A stretch of 64,000 nucleotides of DNA from an uncultured Clostridia bacterium (GTDB lineage: Bacteria > Bacillota > Clostridia > TANB77 > CAG-508), in NCBI GenBank assembly GCA_934162205.1, contig CAKPIA010000009.1:3529-67528 (forward strand), written 5' to 3'. Under the pieces are notes generated by a model. It did no database searches. It saw nothing but the letters and a program-made list of their open reading frames with translations, and had not been told where the DNA came from. Shown one piece after another: positions 54,179 to 63,305 of this stretch. A program made the position numbers and the translations under genes. Every line of letters starts with the position of its first letter. The stretch's first letter is position 1.

Positions 54179-55063
54179 CTATTTGTCAATATCGCTTTTT
54201 ATATTTTCTAACTCTTCTATACTTAACTCAGTTATTTCTCTTATTTGTTTTAATTCCATTCCCATTTTTATTAATTTCTTGGCTATTTCAATTTTTCCAG
54301 CCTTTTCTCCATCTGCTCTTGCTGTTGCTATTCCACTATTATAATCTAATTCTGCCATAAATCTTGATTGATATTCTTCCCATTCTTTTTCATCCATACT
54401 CATTTCATCTAATATCTCTAACGCCTTTTTTATTTCTTTATTCTCTTTACTAGCCATTTCTATTTTTTCCTCCTCCCCTATGAGTAACCATAGCCATTGT
54501 TCTAGTTTTGTTTGTTTTTCCCCTTTTTTCTTTTTTAATTTTGGCATCTCTATAAAATGCATTTCTATATCTTCTGTTGCTATTTGGTCTTCTTCTGTAT
54601 ATCCTAAATCTACATATTCTTTTTCTTTTGTCTTCTCAAATTTCATATGTGCTATTTGATGATAACTATTTCTTTTATAATAATTAAAATTTAATAAATT
54701 TATTACTATTGTTTTCTTTAATTTACTATATTCTTCTCTTTTATTTAATTGTTCTGCTACTAGCTTTCCCATATAGTATACACTTCTATGTTCTATATTT
54801 TTTTGATTAGCTACTTGTAATTCTACATCACATATTTGATTTTCATTTATTTCTACTTTTATATCTAGTATTCCTGCTTTTTTGTCTAATATATCCTTTG
54901 GTAATTCTGGGTTTTTTACCTCTACTTTTTGTATTTTTATTTCTAATACACTTTCTAATAAATCTTTTAGTATCTCTTCATTTCCTGATTTTGCAAATAC
55001 TTTCTTAAATATATAGTCATTTGTTAATGGCAATCTCTTCTCTGGTCTTATTTTATTTATCAT
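54179..55063 (-). CDS. Rpn family PD-(D/E)XK nuclease/putative transposase
   Basis: I start at the ATG at 55063 (294 aa, MINKIRPEKRLPLTNDYIF) because AAAGGAATTGG lies before it; 15 upstream in-frame codons contain the ribosome site. The catalytic region is ILDIKVEINENQICDVELQV (D-x-E-x-Q, about residues 66-85). RSVYYMGKLVAEQL and the C-terminal helical end (ATARADGEKAGKIEIAKKLI) are typical of Rpn proteins. These promote recA-independent recombination and some act in phage defence (established for a few family members). No neighbouring defence gene is seen. Confidence 0.87.
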   Translation of the reverse strand: MINKIRPEKRLPLTNDYIFKKVFAKSGNEEILKDLLESVLEIKIQKVEVKNPELPKDILDKKAGILDIKVEINENQICDVELQVANQKNIEHRSVYYMGKLVAEQLNKREEYSKLKKTIVINLLNFNYYKRNSYHQIAHMKFEKTKEKEYVDLGYTEEDQIATEDIEMHFIEMPKLKKKKGEKQTKLEQWLWLLIGEEEKIEMASKENKEIKKALEILDEMSMDEKEWEEYQSRFMAELDYNSGIATARADGEKAGKIEIAKKLIKMGMELKQIREITELSIEELENIKSDIDK

Positions 55064-55119
55064 CCAATTCCTTTCTATTTTACCAAAAGCTTTTTTGTTT
55101 TTCAACACTTAGGTAAAAT

Positions 55120-55350
55120 TTTATGTATATATTTAGTGCTATAAATTTTCTACTTTTTTTTATTAACTTCTTCACCTCCAATTTATTTATTTTTGTATAA
55201 TCTTGCTTTTGATTTTTATAGATTAAAAATTAATGATTTTTGGCTAATTTGCCTTTGAATTAAATTATTTTGATTTAAACTAACATTATACTTAAATTTT
55301 AATTTTTATTTTAATATAAAATTTATACCACTATAGATTTATGATAAATT
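55120..55350. other. AT-rich intergenic stretch with no recognised feature
   Basis: About 370 nt separate the Rpn start from the CNNM gene end. Apart from the terminator at 55353 I see only AT-rich sequence, likely including the Rpn promoter. No open frame with a ribosome site was recognised. Confidence 0.6.
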
Positions 55351-55352
55351 AA

Positions 55353-55397
55353 AATGCCGAAATTTGCAATTACTTTTAAATTACAAATTTCGACATT
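55353..55397 (-). terminator. Terminator of the CNNM/CBS gene
   Basis: An 18-bp stem with two G-U pairs on the minus strand (AATGTCGAAATTTGTAAT arm) is followed by TTAATTTATC. It lies about 40 nt past the stop codon. Confidence 0.7.
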
Positions 55398-55438
55398 AAA
55401 AATGAATTTTTGAAAAACAAAAGTATATAAAATATTTT

Positions 55439-56743
55439 TTATTCTTTTATGTGATTATTATTTTTACAAGCTTTTATTTTAATTATTCTATTATCCTCAA
55501 ATTTTTCGATCTTATAAGTAGCATCTTCTGTTTCTATAACTGCCTTTTCATTTTTCTTTGGCAATCTACCCAATTGTTCTATTAGATAACCAGAAACTGT
55601 ATCATATTCTCCATCAGGTATTTTAATATTTAATATTTTCTCTAATTCATATACAGAAATACCTGCATCTATTATATATGTGTTTTCATCAATCTTTTCA
55701 AACTTCTTTTCTTCTTCGTCATATTCGTCATATATATCTCCAACAATTTCTTCTAGCATATCTTCCATTGTAACAATACCTGCTGTTCCGCCATATTCAT
55801 CTATTATTATAGCAATTTGTTTTTTATTTTTTCTAAGCTCTTGAAACAATTCATTTACAAGCATATTCTCTGGTGCATAATATGCTTCTTTTACTAAACT
55901 TTTTATTTTAGTATTTTTATTTTTTTGAGATATTAATATATCTTTTATATATACAATACCTTTTATTTCATCAATAGTTTCATCATACACCGGTATTCTA
56001 CTATATCTTGTATCTTCTGTTAATTCTTCTATAACCTCTGATATAGATAAATTAATATCTAACGCAAACACTTCTGTTCTTGGAACCATTATTTCTGACA
56101 CATATTTATCATTAAATTCAAAAACATTATTTATCATCTCTTTTGCTTCTGAATCTATTGTTCCTTTTTCTTCTCCTACATCTACCATCATTCTAATTTC
56201 TTCTTCTGTAACAACTTCTTCATCTTTTCCTGTAACTCCAAATAACTTTGAAACAAAATTTGTTGAGACTGTTAAGAAATTAACAAATGGTAATGTTATT
56301 ATTGATATCGCTCTTATAACTCCAATTGTTGCAAAAGATATCTTTTCTGCATTTTTCATAGCTATTCTTTTTGGAACTAATTCTCCAAAAATTAATGTAA
56401 AATATGAAAGAATAATTGTAATTATTATAATTGAAATATTTTTCCATGCATCAATACTAACTTGAGGTATCGCATTATTTAAAATAGGTGCTAACTTACT
56501 TGCAAAAGCATCAGATGCAAATGCACTTGATAAAAATCCTGCCAAAGTTATTCCTATTTGTATTGTCGCTAAAAACTTACTTGGATCTGTTAACATACTC
56601 TTTATACTTTTAGCTTTTTTGTTTCCTTCTTTTGCTTGTTTATCTATTTTAGCATCATTTAATGATATAAATGCAATTTCGGCCGCAGCAAAAAAAGCAT
56701 TAAAAAGTATAAGTATTACTAATATTAATAATTGTGAAAACAT
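55439..56743 (-). CDS. CNNM/CBS/CorC_HlyC domain membrane protein
   Basis: I start at the ATG at 56743 (434 aa, MFSQLLILVILILFNAFF), with AAGGAG upstream; an in-frame ATG 19 codons earlier lies inside the guaB terminator. The CNNM (DUF21) domain covers about residues 1-190 with four hydrophobic segments (NAFFAAAEIAFISL first). Two CBS domains follow (IMVPRTEVFALD, and IDEYGGTAGIVTMEDMLEEIVG), then the CorC_HlyC transporter-associated domain. Relatives act in Mg2+/Co2+ homeostasis; the old 'hemolysin' label is not meaningful. Confidence 0.93.
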   Translation of the reverse strand: MFSQLLILVILILFNAFFAAAEIAFISLNDAKIDKQAKEGNKKAKSIKSMLTDPSKFLATIQIGITLAGFLSSAFASDAFASKLAPILNNAIPQVSIDAWKNISIIIITIILSYFTLIFGELVPKRIAMKNAEKISFATIGVIRAISIITLPFVNFLTVSTNFVSKLFGVTGKDEEVVTEEEIRMMVDVGEEKGTIDSEAKEMINNVFEFNDKYVSEIMVPRTEVFALDINLSISEVIEELTEDTRYSRIPVYDETIDEIKGIVYIKDILISQKNKNTKIKSLVKEAYYAPENMLVNELFQELRKNKKQIAIIIDEYGGTAGIVTMEDMLEEIVGDIYDEYDEEEKKFEKIDENTYIIDAGISVYELEKILNIKIPDGEYDTVSGYLIEQLGRLPKKNEKAVIETEDATYKIEKFEDNRIIKIKACKNNNHIKE

Positions 56744-56765
56744 ATTATCTCCTTGTTTTAATATT

Positions 56766-56800
56766 ATGCACAATAGAACCTTTAAAATTCTATTGTGCAT
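56766..56800 (-). terminator. Terminator of guaB
   Basis: A perfect 13-bp stem ATGCACAATAGAA/TTCTATTGTGCAT with a 9-nt loop lies 23 nt past the guaB stop codon. Confidence 0.75.
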
Positions 56801-56823
56801 ATTTTATATAAAATAAAACCATT

Positions 56824-58323
56824 TTACTCATTATTTATTTCTTTTAATATAACATCATGTGCGCTTCCTTCTGAAATACTTACTTGTGAAACTAATGTAA
56901 GTCTTGCTTTTTCATGTAACTCTGGTATTGTTATAGCTCCACAGTTACACATTGTAGATTTTATTTTAGCAACTGTTATTGCTAAATTATCTTTTAATCT
57001 ACCAGCATATGGTATGTAAGAATCTACACCTTCTTCAAATGAAAGTTTCTTTTCTCCTCCCATATCATATCTTTGCCAATTTCTTGCTCTATTTGATCCT
57101 TCTCCCCAATATTCTTTAACATAGCCATTTCCTTTTTTAACTATTCTTGTTGGGCTTTCATCAAATCCTGCAAAATATCTTCCCATCATTACAAAATCTG
57201 CTCCTAATGCTAAAGCTATTGTAATATGATGATCATGAACAATTCCACCATCTGAACATACTGGAATATAAATTCCTGTTTCTTCAAAATATTTATCTCT
57301 TTCTGCAACTACATCTATCAAAGCACTTCCTTGACCTCTACCAATACCTTTAGTTTCACGAGTGATACAAATAGATCCTCCGCCAACACCTACTTTAATA
57401 AAATCAGCTCCAGCTTCTGCTAAATATCTAAATCCTTCTGCATCTACAACATTTCCTGCTCCTATTTTAACAGTATCTCCATATTTTTCTCTTACATACT
57501 CAATAGTTTTCTTTTGCCATACAGAATATCCATCAGATGAATCCATACAAATTAAATCAACACCTGCTTCTACCAATGCTGGTATTCTTTCTTCATAATC
57601 TCTAGTATTAATTCCAGCTCCTACTATATATCTTTTATTTTCATCTAATAGAGAATTTGGATTATTTTTTCTATCTTCATAATCTTTTCTAAATACTAAA
57701 TATTTTAAGTTACCTTCTTTAGTTAATATTGGTAAACAAGCTTTTTTATTTTCCCATATTATATCATTTGCTTCTGATAAACTAATACCATTTTCTGCCC
57801 ATATTGCTTTATCTTTTGGAGTCATAAAATTATCAATTGGTGCATCCATATCATCTCTTGAAATTCTATAATCCTTATCTGTAACTAATCCTAAAAATTT
57901 TCCAGTTGCAGTACCATCTTCTGTAATCATTACAGTTGAATGTCCTGTTTCATTAATAAGAGCAATTACATCTCTTAATGGTGTTCCACTCTTTACATTT
58001 GAATCACTAACTATAAATCCTGCTTTATGTTTTTTTACATGTCTAACCATTTTTGCTTGTGATTCAATTGATTGAGAACCATATATAAATGCAACTCCAC
58101 CTTCTCTTGCTAAAGCAATTCCCATTTCTTCACCAGAAACAGCTTGCATAATTGCAGAAACCATTGGTACATTTGCATAATATTTAGCTTCTTCACCTTT
58201 CTTAAATTTAACAAGTGGTGTTCTTAAAGACACATTTGATGGAATACATCTTTCATCTGTTAAATTTGGTAATAGTAAAAATTCATTAAATGTTCTTGAA
58301 ATATCTCCTAAAACTTTTGACAT
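56824..58323 (-). CDS. guaB: IMP dehydrogenase
   Basis: GuaB oxidises IMP to XMP, the first committed step to GTP. The 499 residues have the TIM barrel around an inserted CBS pair (about residues 95-220, TVMITEDGTATGKFLG and DNFMTPKDKAIW). The catalytic loop is KVGVGGGSICITRETKG (Cys about residue 323). SDGGIVHDHHIT, MMGRYFAGFDESP and GYVKEYWGEGSNRARNW complete the flap. It is 21 nt downstream of ackA. GGGGGAAA precedes the ATG. Confidence 0.95.
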   Translation of the reverse strand: MSKVLGDISRTFNEFLLLPNLTDERCIPSNVSLRTPLVKFKKGEEAKYYANVPMVSAIMQAVSGEEMGIALAREGGVAFIYGSQSIESQAKMVRHVKKHKAGFIVSDSNVKSGTPLRDVIALINETGHSTVMITEDGTATGKFLGLVTDKDYRISRDDMDAPIDNFMTPKDKAIWAENGISLSEANDIIWENKKACLPILTKEGNLKYLVFRKDYEDRKNNPNSLLDENKRYIVGAGINTRDYEERIPALVEAGVDLICMDSSDGYSVWQKKTIEYVREKYGDTVKIGAGNVVDAEGFRYLAEAGADFIKVGVGGGSICITRETKGIGRGQGSALIDVVAERDKYFEETGIYIPVCSDGGIVHDHHITIALALGADFVMMGRYFAGFDESPTRIVKKGNGYVKEYWGEGSNRARNWQRYDMGGEKKLSFEEGVDSYIPYAGRLKDNLAITVAKIKSTMCNCGAITIPELHEKARLTLVSQVSISEGSAHDVILKEINNE

Positions 58324-58344
58324 ATTTATTTTTCCCCCTAATTA

Positions 58345-59535
58345 TTATTTTATTAATCTTAAAGTTTCTTTTGCTATCATTAATTCTTCGTTTGTTGGTA
58401 TTATATAAATCTTTACTTTTGATGTAGGTTTAGAAATTAATTTTTCTTCACTTCTAACATTATTAGCCTCTTCATCAATTTCTACTCCCATAAATTCAAG
58501 TTGTTTGCATATACCTTTTCTTATATTTATTTGATTTTCTCCAACTCCACCTGTAAATACTATTGCATCAATTCCGTTCATTGCAACTGCATATTTAGCA
58601 ATATAACTAGCTATTGAATATTTAAATATATCCATTGCAAGTTTTGCTCTTTCATTATCATTATAAGATTCTAATTCTATTACTCTAAAATCTGGAGCTA
58701 AACCAGAAATACCTTGAACTCCTGATTGTTTATTTAATAAGCTATCTACTTCATCAGTTGATAAATTTTCTTTTTTCATTAAAAATGTTACAACAGATGG
58801 ATCTAAATCTCCTGATCTTGTTACCATTGGTATACCTGCAAGAGGTGTAAGTCCCATACTTGTATCAACAGATTTTCCACCTTGTACAGCACATATACTA
58901 GAACCTTGTCCTAAATGACATGTTACTATTTTTAAATCTTTAATATCTTTCTTTTCTATTTCTGCTAATCTATTTGAAACATACATATGAGATGTTCCGT
59001 GGAATCCATATTTTCTTATTCCATATTTTTTATAATATTCATATGGTATAGCATAAATATATCTTTCTTTTGGCATTGTTTGATGAAAAGCTGTATCAAA
59101 TACACCAACCATTGGTTTACCTGGCATTACTTTTTTACAAGCTTCAATTCCCATAATACCTGCTGGATTATGAAGTGGTGCTAAATCTGTACATTCTTTT
59201 AGAACTTCAACAACATTATCATCTATAATTACAGATTCGCTAATTTTCTCTCCACCATGAACTAATCTATGTCCTATTGCATTTATTTCATCTAATGAAT
59301 CTATAACTTTATATTCTGGATTTATTAATTGTTTTAAAGTAAAATCAATTGCTTCTGTATGATTATAAGCAGTATGTTTTATTTCTATTTTTTGTCCATT
59401 TACTTTATGAGTTATAAAAGCCTCTTCTTCTCCTATTCTTTCGTATTTTCCAGAAGCTAATACTTCTTCTGTTTCCATATTAATTAATTGATACTTTAGT
59501 GATGAACTACCACAGTTTAATACTAAAATTTTCAT
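58345..59535 (-). CDS. ackA: Acetate kinase, paralogue 1
   Basis: AckA forms acetate and ATP from acetyl phosphate. The 396 residues are complete: MKILVLNCGSSSLKYQ (phosphate loop), GHRLVHGGEKIS, FDTAFHQTMP, YGFHGTSHMYVS (His/Arg catalytic), GLTPLAGIPM and FTGGVGENQINIR. It is about 60-65% identical by eye to paralogue 2 just upstream. A Cys in place of Ser at residue 8 (NCGSSS) is the classical form. It precedes guaB. Confidence 0.96.
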   Translation of the reverse strand: MKILVLNCGSSSLKYQLINMETEEVLASGKYERIGEEEAFITHKVNGQKIEIKHTAYNHTEAIDFTLKQLINPEYKVIDSLDEINAIGHRLVHGGEKISESVIIDDNVVEVLKECTDLAPLHNPAGIMGIEACKKVMPGKPMVGVFDTAFHQTMPKERYIYAIPYEYYKKYGIRKYGFHGTSHMYVSNRLAEIEKKDIKDLKIVTCHLGQGSSICAVQGGKSVDTSMGLTPLAGIPMVTRSGDLDPSVVTFLMKKENLSTDEVDSLLNKQSGVQGISGLAPDFRVIELESYNDNERAKLAMDIFKYSIASYIAKYAVAMNGIDAIVFTGGVGENQINIRKGICKQLEFMGVEIDEEANNVRSEEKLISKPTSKVKIYIIPTNEELMIAKETLRLIK

Positions 59536-59606
59536 TTTGTTTTTTCCTTTCTTTTATTATTTATTATTTTAATACTAATATATAGTATAATAGTTAACTC
59601 AATTTT

Positions 59607-59748
59607 TTTCTAGTAGATATATATTATTTTTTGTAAAGTCGTGGGGACCGACAACTTATAGTCTGTTTAAAATTGAACATAGTGAAATTTTATTACAGAC
59701 TATTAGGCAGTTGGGATAAGACAAAAAATAATATATATCTACTAGAAA
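59607..59748. repeat. 142-bp element with 28-bp perfect inverted arms between the two ack genes
   Basis: 28-nt perfect inverted arms (59607-59634 and 59721-59748) enclose an 86-nt core. The core has its own pairings: GTCG-GTCCCCAC-GAC (minus strand) and AGTCTGT..ACAGACT. It occupies most of the 222-nt gap between two acetate kinase genes. The layout resembles the 38780-38912 element, but the arm sequences differ. Confidence 0.75.
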
Positions 59749-59757
59749 ATCATCTTA

Positions 59758-60951
59758 TTATTTTTTGATTAACCTTAAAGTTTCCTTTGCAATCATTAAC
59801 TCCTCATTTGTTGGAACAACATATACACTAATTTTAGACTCATTAGAAGAAATCTTTACCTCTTCTCCTCTAATCTTATTTTTCTCTTCATCTAATTTAA
59901 CACCAAAAACTCCAAGTTGATCACAAATTGCCTTTCTAGAAATAGGACCCTTTTCTCCAACTCCTGCTGTAAAAGTAATAATATCTGTTCCACCCATTGC
60001 AACCATACACTTTGCAATATATGAAGCAACAGAATAATGAAATACATCTAATGCAAGTTGAGCATGATATCCACCAGCTAATGCCTCTGTTTCAATATCT
60101 CTAAAATCAACTGATACACTAGATATTCCATAAACACCAGACTCTTTGTTTAATATTTCTTCAATTTCATCAGCTGATAAATTTTCTTTTTTCATAAGAT
60201 ATGTAAGAATTGATGGATCCAAATCCCCAGATCTAGTTCCCATAACAATTCCACTTAATGGTGTAAGCCCCATACTTGTTTCTACTGATTTTCCATTTTG
60301 AATAGCACAAACACTTGCACCTTGCCCTAAATGACAATTTATTATTTTTAAATCTTTTATATCTTTGTTCTCTAATTCTGCAACTCTATTTGCAACATAT
60401 TCATGTGAAGTACCATGAAATCCATATTTTCTTACTCCATATTTTTCATAATACTCATATGGAATAGGGTAAATATATCTTTCTTTAGGAATAGATTGAT
60501 GGAAAGCCGTATCAAATACTGCTACCATTGGCATATTAGGTACAATCTTTTTACAAGCCTCTATTCCTAATATACACGATGGATTATGTATTGGAGCTAA
60601 ACCATTGCAACCTTTTATTTCATTTATTACTTCATCTGTTATTAATACAGAACTATTAAATTTTTCTCCTCCATGTACAACTCTATGTCCTATTGCTGAC
60701 AACTCATCCAAGCTTTTTAAAACTCCATAATGGTCATTTGTTAATCTATTCAAAACAAATGCTATTGCTTTTTCGTGATTTTTAGCAGGATGTTCAAATT
60801 TATGTTTTTCTCCATTTACCTTATGTGTTAAAAAAGCATTTGGTTGACCAATTCTTTCAAAATATCCTTTTGCTAAAACCTTTTCTGTTTCCATATCAAT
60901 TACTTGATATTTTAAAGATGAACTCCCTGAATTTAATACTAAAATCTTCAT
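59758..60951 (-). CDS. ackA: Acetate kinase, paralogue 2
   Basis: This complete acetate kinase of 397 residues has MKILVLNSGSSSLKYQ, GHRVVHGGEKFN, FDTAFHQSIP, YGFHGTSHEYVA and FTAGVGEKGPISR. The latter replaces the usual GGVGEN, a small change near the ATP site. It follows pta by 25 nt, so pta-ackA2 is one operon. ackA1 is separated from it by the palindromic element. AAAGGAGG precedes the ATG. Confidence 0.95.
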   Translation of the reverse strand: MKILVLNSGSSSLKYQVIDMETEKVLAKGYFERIGQPNAFLTHKVNGEKHKFEHPAKNHEKAIAFVLNRLTNDHYGVLKSLDELSAIGHRVVHGGEKFNSSVLITDEVINEIKGCNGLAPIHNPSCILGIEACKKIVPNMPMVAVFDTAFHQSIPKERYIYPIPYEYYEKYGVRKYGFHGTSHEYVANRVAELENKDIKDLKIINCHLGQGASVCAIQNGKSVETSMGLTPLSGIVMGTRSGDLDPSILTYLMKKENLSADEIEEILNKESGVYGISSVSVDFRDIETEALAGGYHAQLALDVFHYSVASYIAKCMVAMGGTDIITFTAGVGEKGPISRKAICDQLGVFGVKLDEEKNKIRGEEVKISSNESKISVYVVPTNEELMIAKETLRLIKK

Positions 60952-60976
60952 TAAATTCCTCCTTTAACATACAATA

Positions 60977-61978
60977 TTATTTTTGTGCTTGAACAGCAGT
61001 TATAGCAATTACACCAACTATGTCTTCACTACTACATCCTCTTGATAAATCATTTACAGGTCTTGCTATACCTTGGCAAAGAGGGCCATATGCCTCTGCC
61101 TTTGCTAATCTCTGTACTAATTTATATCCAATATTTCCAGCACCTAAATCTGGAAATATTAAAGTATTAGCTTTTCCTTCAACTGGACTTCCTGGCGCTT
61201 TCATTTTTGCAATTTCTGGAACTATTGCAGCATCTAATTGTAATTCTCCATCAATTATTAAATTTGGATCTTTTTGTTTTACTAATTCTGTTGCATTTAT
61301 CATTTTTTCTGTATCTTCTGATTTTGCACTTCCATATGTAGAATATGAAAGCATTGCAATTTTTGCATCTTTTCCTATTAATTGTTTAAAACTTTTACTT
61401 GAAGATATTGCAATTTCTGATAAAGCTTCACTATCTGGTTTTTCATTTAATCCACTATCAGCAAATATAAATACTCCATTTTCTCCATATTCACAATTAG
61501 GAACAACCATTACAAAAAATGCTGATACAATTTTTGTTCCTTCTGCTGTTTTTAATATTTGTAATGCAGGTCTTAAAGTATCTGCTGTTGAATGTGCAGC
61601 ACCTGATACTAAACCATCTGCTCCTTCTGAATTCAATTTTACCATAAGCATTCCATAATATACTGGATCTAACACTAATTTTTTAGCTTTTTCTATTGTC
61701 ATTCCTTTTCTTTGTCTTAATTCGTATAAACAATTTACAAATTCTTCATATTTATCAGAATCAAAAGGATCTTCTATTTTTGCTTTTGATATATCTAAAT
61801 TATTTTCTTCTGCTTTTTTTAATATTTCTTTTTTATTTCCTACTAAAATAATATTAGCAAAACCTTCCTTTAAAACTGTAGCAGTTGCTTTTAGTACTCT
61901 TACATCTGTTGCTTCTGGCAATACTATTGTTTTAACATCTGATTTTGCTCTTTGTTTTATTTCATCTATAAAAGCCAT
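60977..61978 (-). CDS. pta: Phosphate acetyltransferase
   Basis: Pta converts acetyl-CoA and phosphate to acetyl phosphate, the substrate of the two acetate kinases. The 333 residues fit the short form lacking the N-terminal regulatory domain. Motifs include IVLPEATDVRVLKA, GLVSGAAHSTADTLRPALQ and NTLIFPDLGAGNIGYKLVQ, with a terminal GPLCQGIARPVNDLSRG. AAGGAGG precedes the ATG. It is the first gene of the pta-ackA2 operon. Confidence 0.96.
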   Translation of the reverse strand: MAFIDEIKQRAKSDVKTIVLPEATDVRVLKATATVLKEGFANIILVGNKKEILKKAEENNLDISKAKIEDPFDSDKYEEFVNCLYELRQRKGMTIEKAKKLVLDPVYYGMLMVKLNSEGADGLVSGAAHSTADTLRPALQILKTAEGTKIVSAFFVMVVPNCEYGENGVFIFADSGLNEKPDSEALSEIAISSSKSFKQLIGKDAKIAMLSYSTYGSAKSEDTEKMINATELVKQKDPNLIIDGELQLDAAIVPEIAKMKAPGSPVEGKANTLIFPDLGAGNIGYKLVQRLAKAEAYGPLCQGIARPVNDLSRGCSSEDIVGVIAITAVQAQK

Positions 61979-62006
61979 TTAACTTCCTCCTTAAAAATAT
62001 GTTTAT

Positions 62007-62035
62007 ATTATATAAATAAAAAGCAAAAAGCACAA
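62007..62035 (-). promoter_or_regulatory. Candidate promoter of pta, overlapped by a hairpin
   Basis: On the minus strand, TTGTGC (62030-62035), a 17-nt spacer and TATAAT (62007-62012). A perfect 9-bp inverted repeat GCAAAAAGC/GCTTTTTGC (62023-62045) covers the -35 region and could be an operator or attenuator. Confidence 0.5.
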
Positions 62036-62053
62036 GGCTTTTTGCAAATTTTA

Positions 62054-62096
62054 AAAAAATAAGAAGTCCACTTTCAATGTGTACTTCTTATTTTTT
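62054..62096. terminator. Terminator of the ECF/anti-sigma pair
   Basis: A perfect 14-bp stem (AAAAAATAAGAAGT arm) with a 15-nt loop and T-runs, 20 nt past the stop of the 62117 gene. Confidence 0.8.
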
Positions 62097-62116
62097 AATT
62101 AACTAATTATAATATA

Positions 62117-63304
62117 TCATTTTTTTATAACATTATATGGATCATCAATTAAATTTTTTAATTGCATTTTAGCACCATAAAATCTAGCGCCACCAATTAT
62201 TTCTCCAGTAGTTGCATCTACGTAATAAACAAATCTTTCAGGAAAATCTTTATCATACTTATAATAATCATAATAAAGAGTTACTTCCCAAACCTTTCTA
62301 ACACGATTGTCTACTTTATAAAATACAGCATCCTCTTTTATTTTATGTGTTCCATTTTCCTCTACAGTAAAATTAATTATTCCTTTTTCATATTCTTCTA
62401 TATTATTTTCTCTATATACAACTTCTGTGTTCATTTTATCAATTCCAAGTTCCGCATCTGTAGATACTATATTATGTCTTGTTTCTATTTGCTTATCCTT
62501 TTCTACTGCTATTTTAATAGCTTCCTCTTTCGAAATTTTCTGTTCATTTTTTTCATATTTATAATTTTCAAAATCTAAACTATACAACCCATTTACTTTT
62601 GGAATCCATCCAATGCTTATCTTCTCACAGTTATTTAACAAATCATCATATTTCTTGTAAAAATCAGCATACCAAATATAAGCATCTTCATCTTTTTCAG
62701 CATTTCTCTTTAATGATACTAATTCATATTCATCATCATTATTATTAGGATTATATTTTGCTAACAATTCTTTTGCAGTCTTTCTGGCTTCTTCTCTAGT
62801 TATACCATAATTATAAGGAATCTTGTAATTACATGATGGAATATTTAGACTCTCAATTTCGCCTTTACTATTGATACTCATAACTCCACTTTCAAACTTT
62901 ATACTCCATTGAATTTCATCTTTATAAGCATTTTTTGTTAAAACTAATCCGTTTATTTCTTTTTCTAATCCTATCTTTCTAAAATATTCAGTTGCTTTAT
63001 TTTTGGCTTCTTCTTCACTAATTGCCTCTTTCTTTTCTTGTTCAGTTATTTCATAAGAAAATTTATAAGTTTCTGGTTGTTTCCATATATTTTCATAAGT
63101 TTTTGTTGCTGCAAATGCAACACCAGACCCTAATAATAAACTTATTGCAACTATAATTGATTTTTTTATTGCTTTAGCTTTCATTATCCATTTCCTACTT
63201 TCTTTTGATTTTGGAGAAAAATTCTTTATAGCATTAGTAAAAGAATTAGGAACTACTTGTTCATTATTTTTAAAACCATGTAAAAATTCATTCAAATTTT
63301 TCAT
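62117..63304 (-). CDS. Membrane-anchored YcdB/PepSY-like protein, probable anti-sigma partner
   Basis: I choose the ATG at 63304 (395 aa, MKNLNEFLHGF), just past the sigma-factor stop; an in-frame ATG at 63325 would overlap it, and GGAG lies 12 nt before the chosen start. The N-terminal cytosolic part is about 55 residues. One membrane helix (SIIVAISLLLGSGVAFAA) follows. The large outside part has PepSY/YcdB-like repeats (KISKEEAIKIAVEK, ITREEARKTAKELL, YYVDATTGEIIGG). The topology and the preceding sigma gene fit an anti-sigma or sensor. This is inferred from context. Confidence 0.72.
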   Translation of the reverse strand: MKNLNEFLHGFKNNEQVVPNSFTNAIKNFSPKSKESRKWIMKAKAIKKSIIVAISLLLGSGVAFAATKTYENIWKQPETYKFSYEITEQEKKEAISEEEAKNKATEYFRKIGLEKEINGLVLTKNAYKDEIQWSIKFESGVMSINSKGEIESLNIPSCNYKIPYNYGITREEARKTAKELLAKYNPNNNDDEYELVSLKRNAEKDEDAYIWYADFYKKYDDLLNNCEKISIGWIPKVNGLYSLDFENYKYEKNEQKISKEEAIKIAVEKDKQIETRHNIVSTDAELGIDKMNTEVVYRENNIEEYEKGIINFTVEENGTHKIKEDAVFYKVDNRVRKVWEVTLYYDYYKYDKDFPERFVYYVDATTGEIIGGARFYGAKMQLKNLIDDPYNVIKK

Positions 63305-63305
63305 T

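Noticed and set aside
61020..61658. Long plus-strand open frame (212 codons) antisense to pta
   Set aside because: It lies entirely opposite the conserved pta gene, has no ribosome site and has composition expected of a reverse frame.
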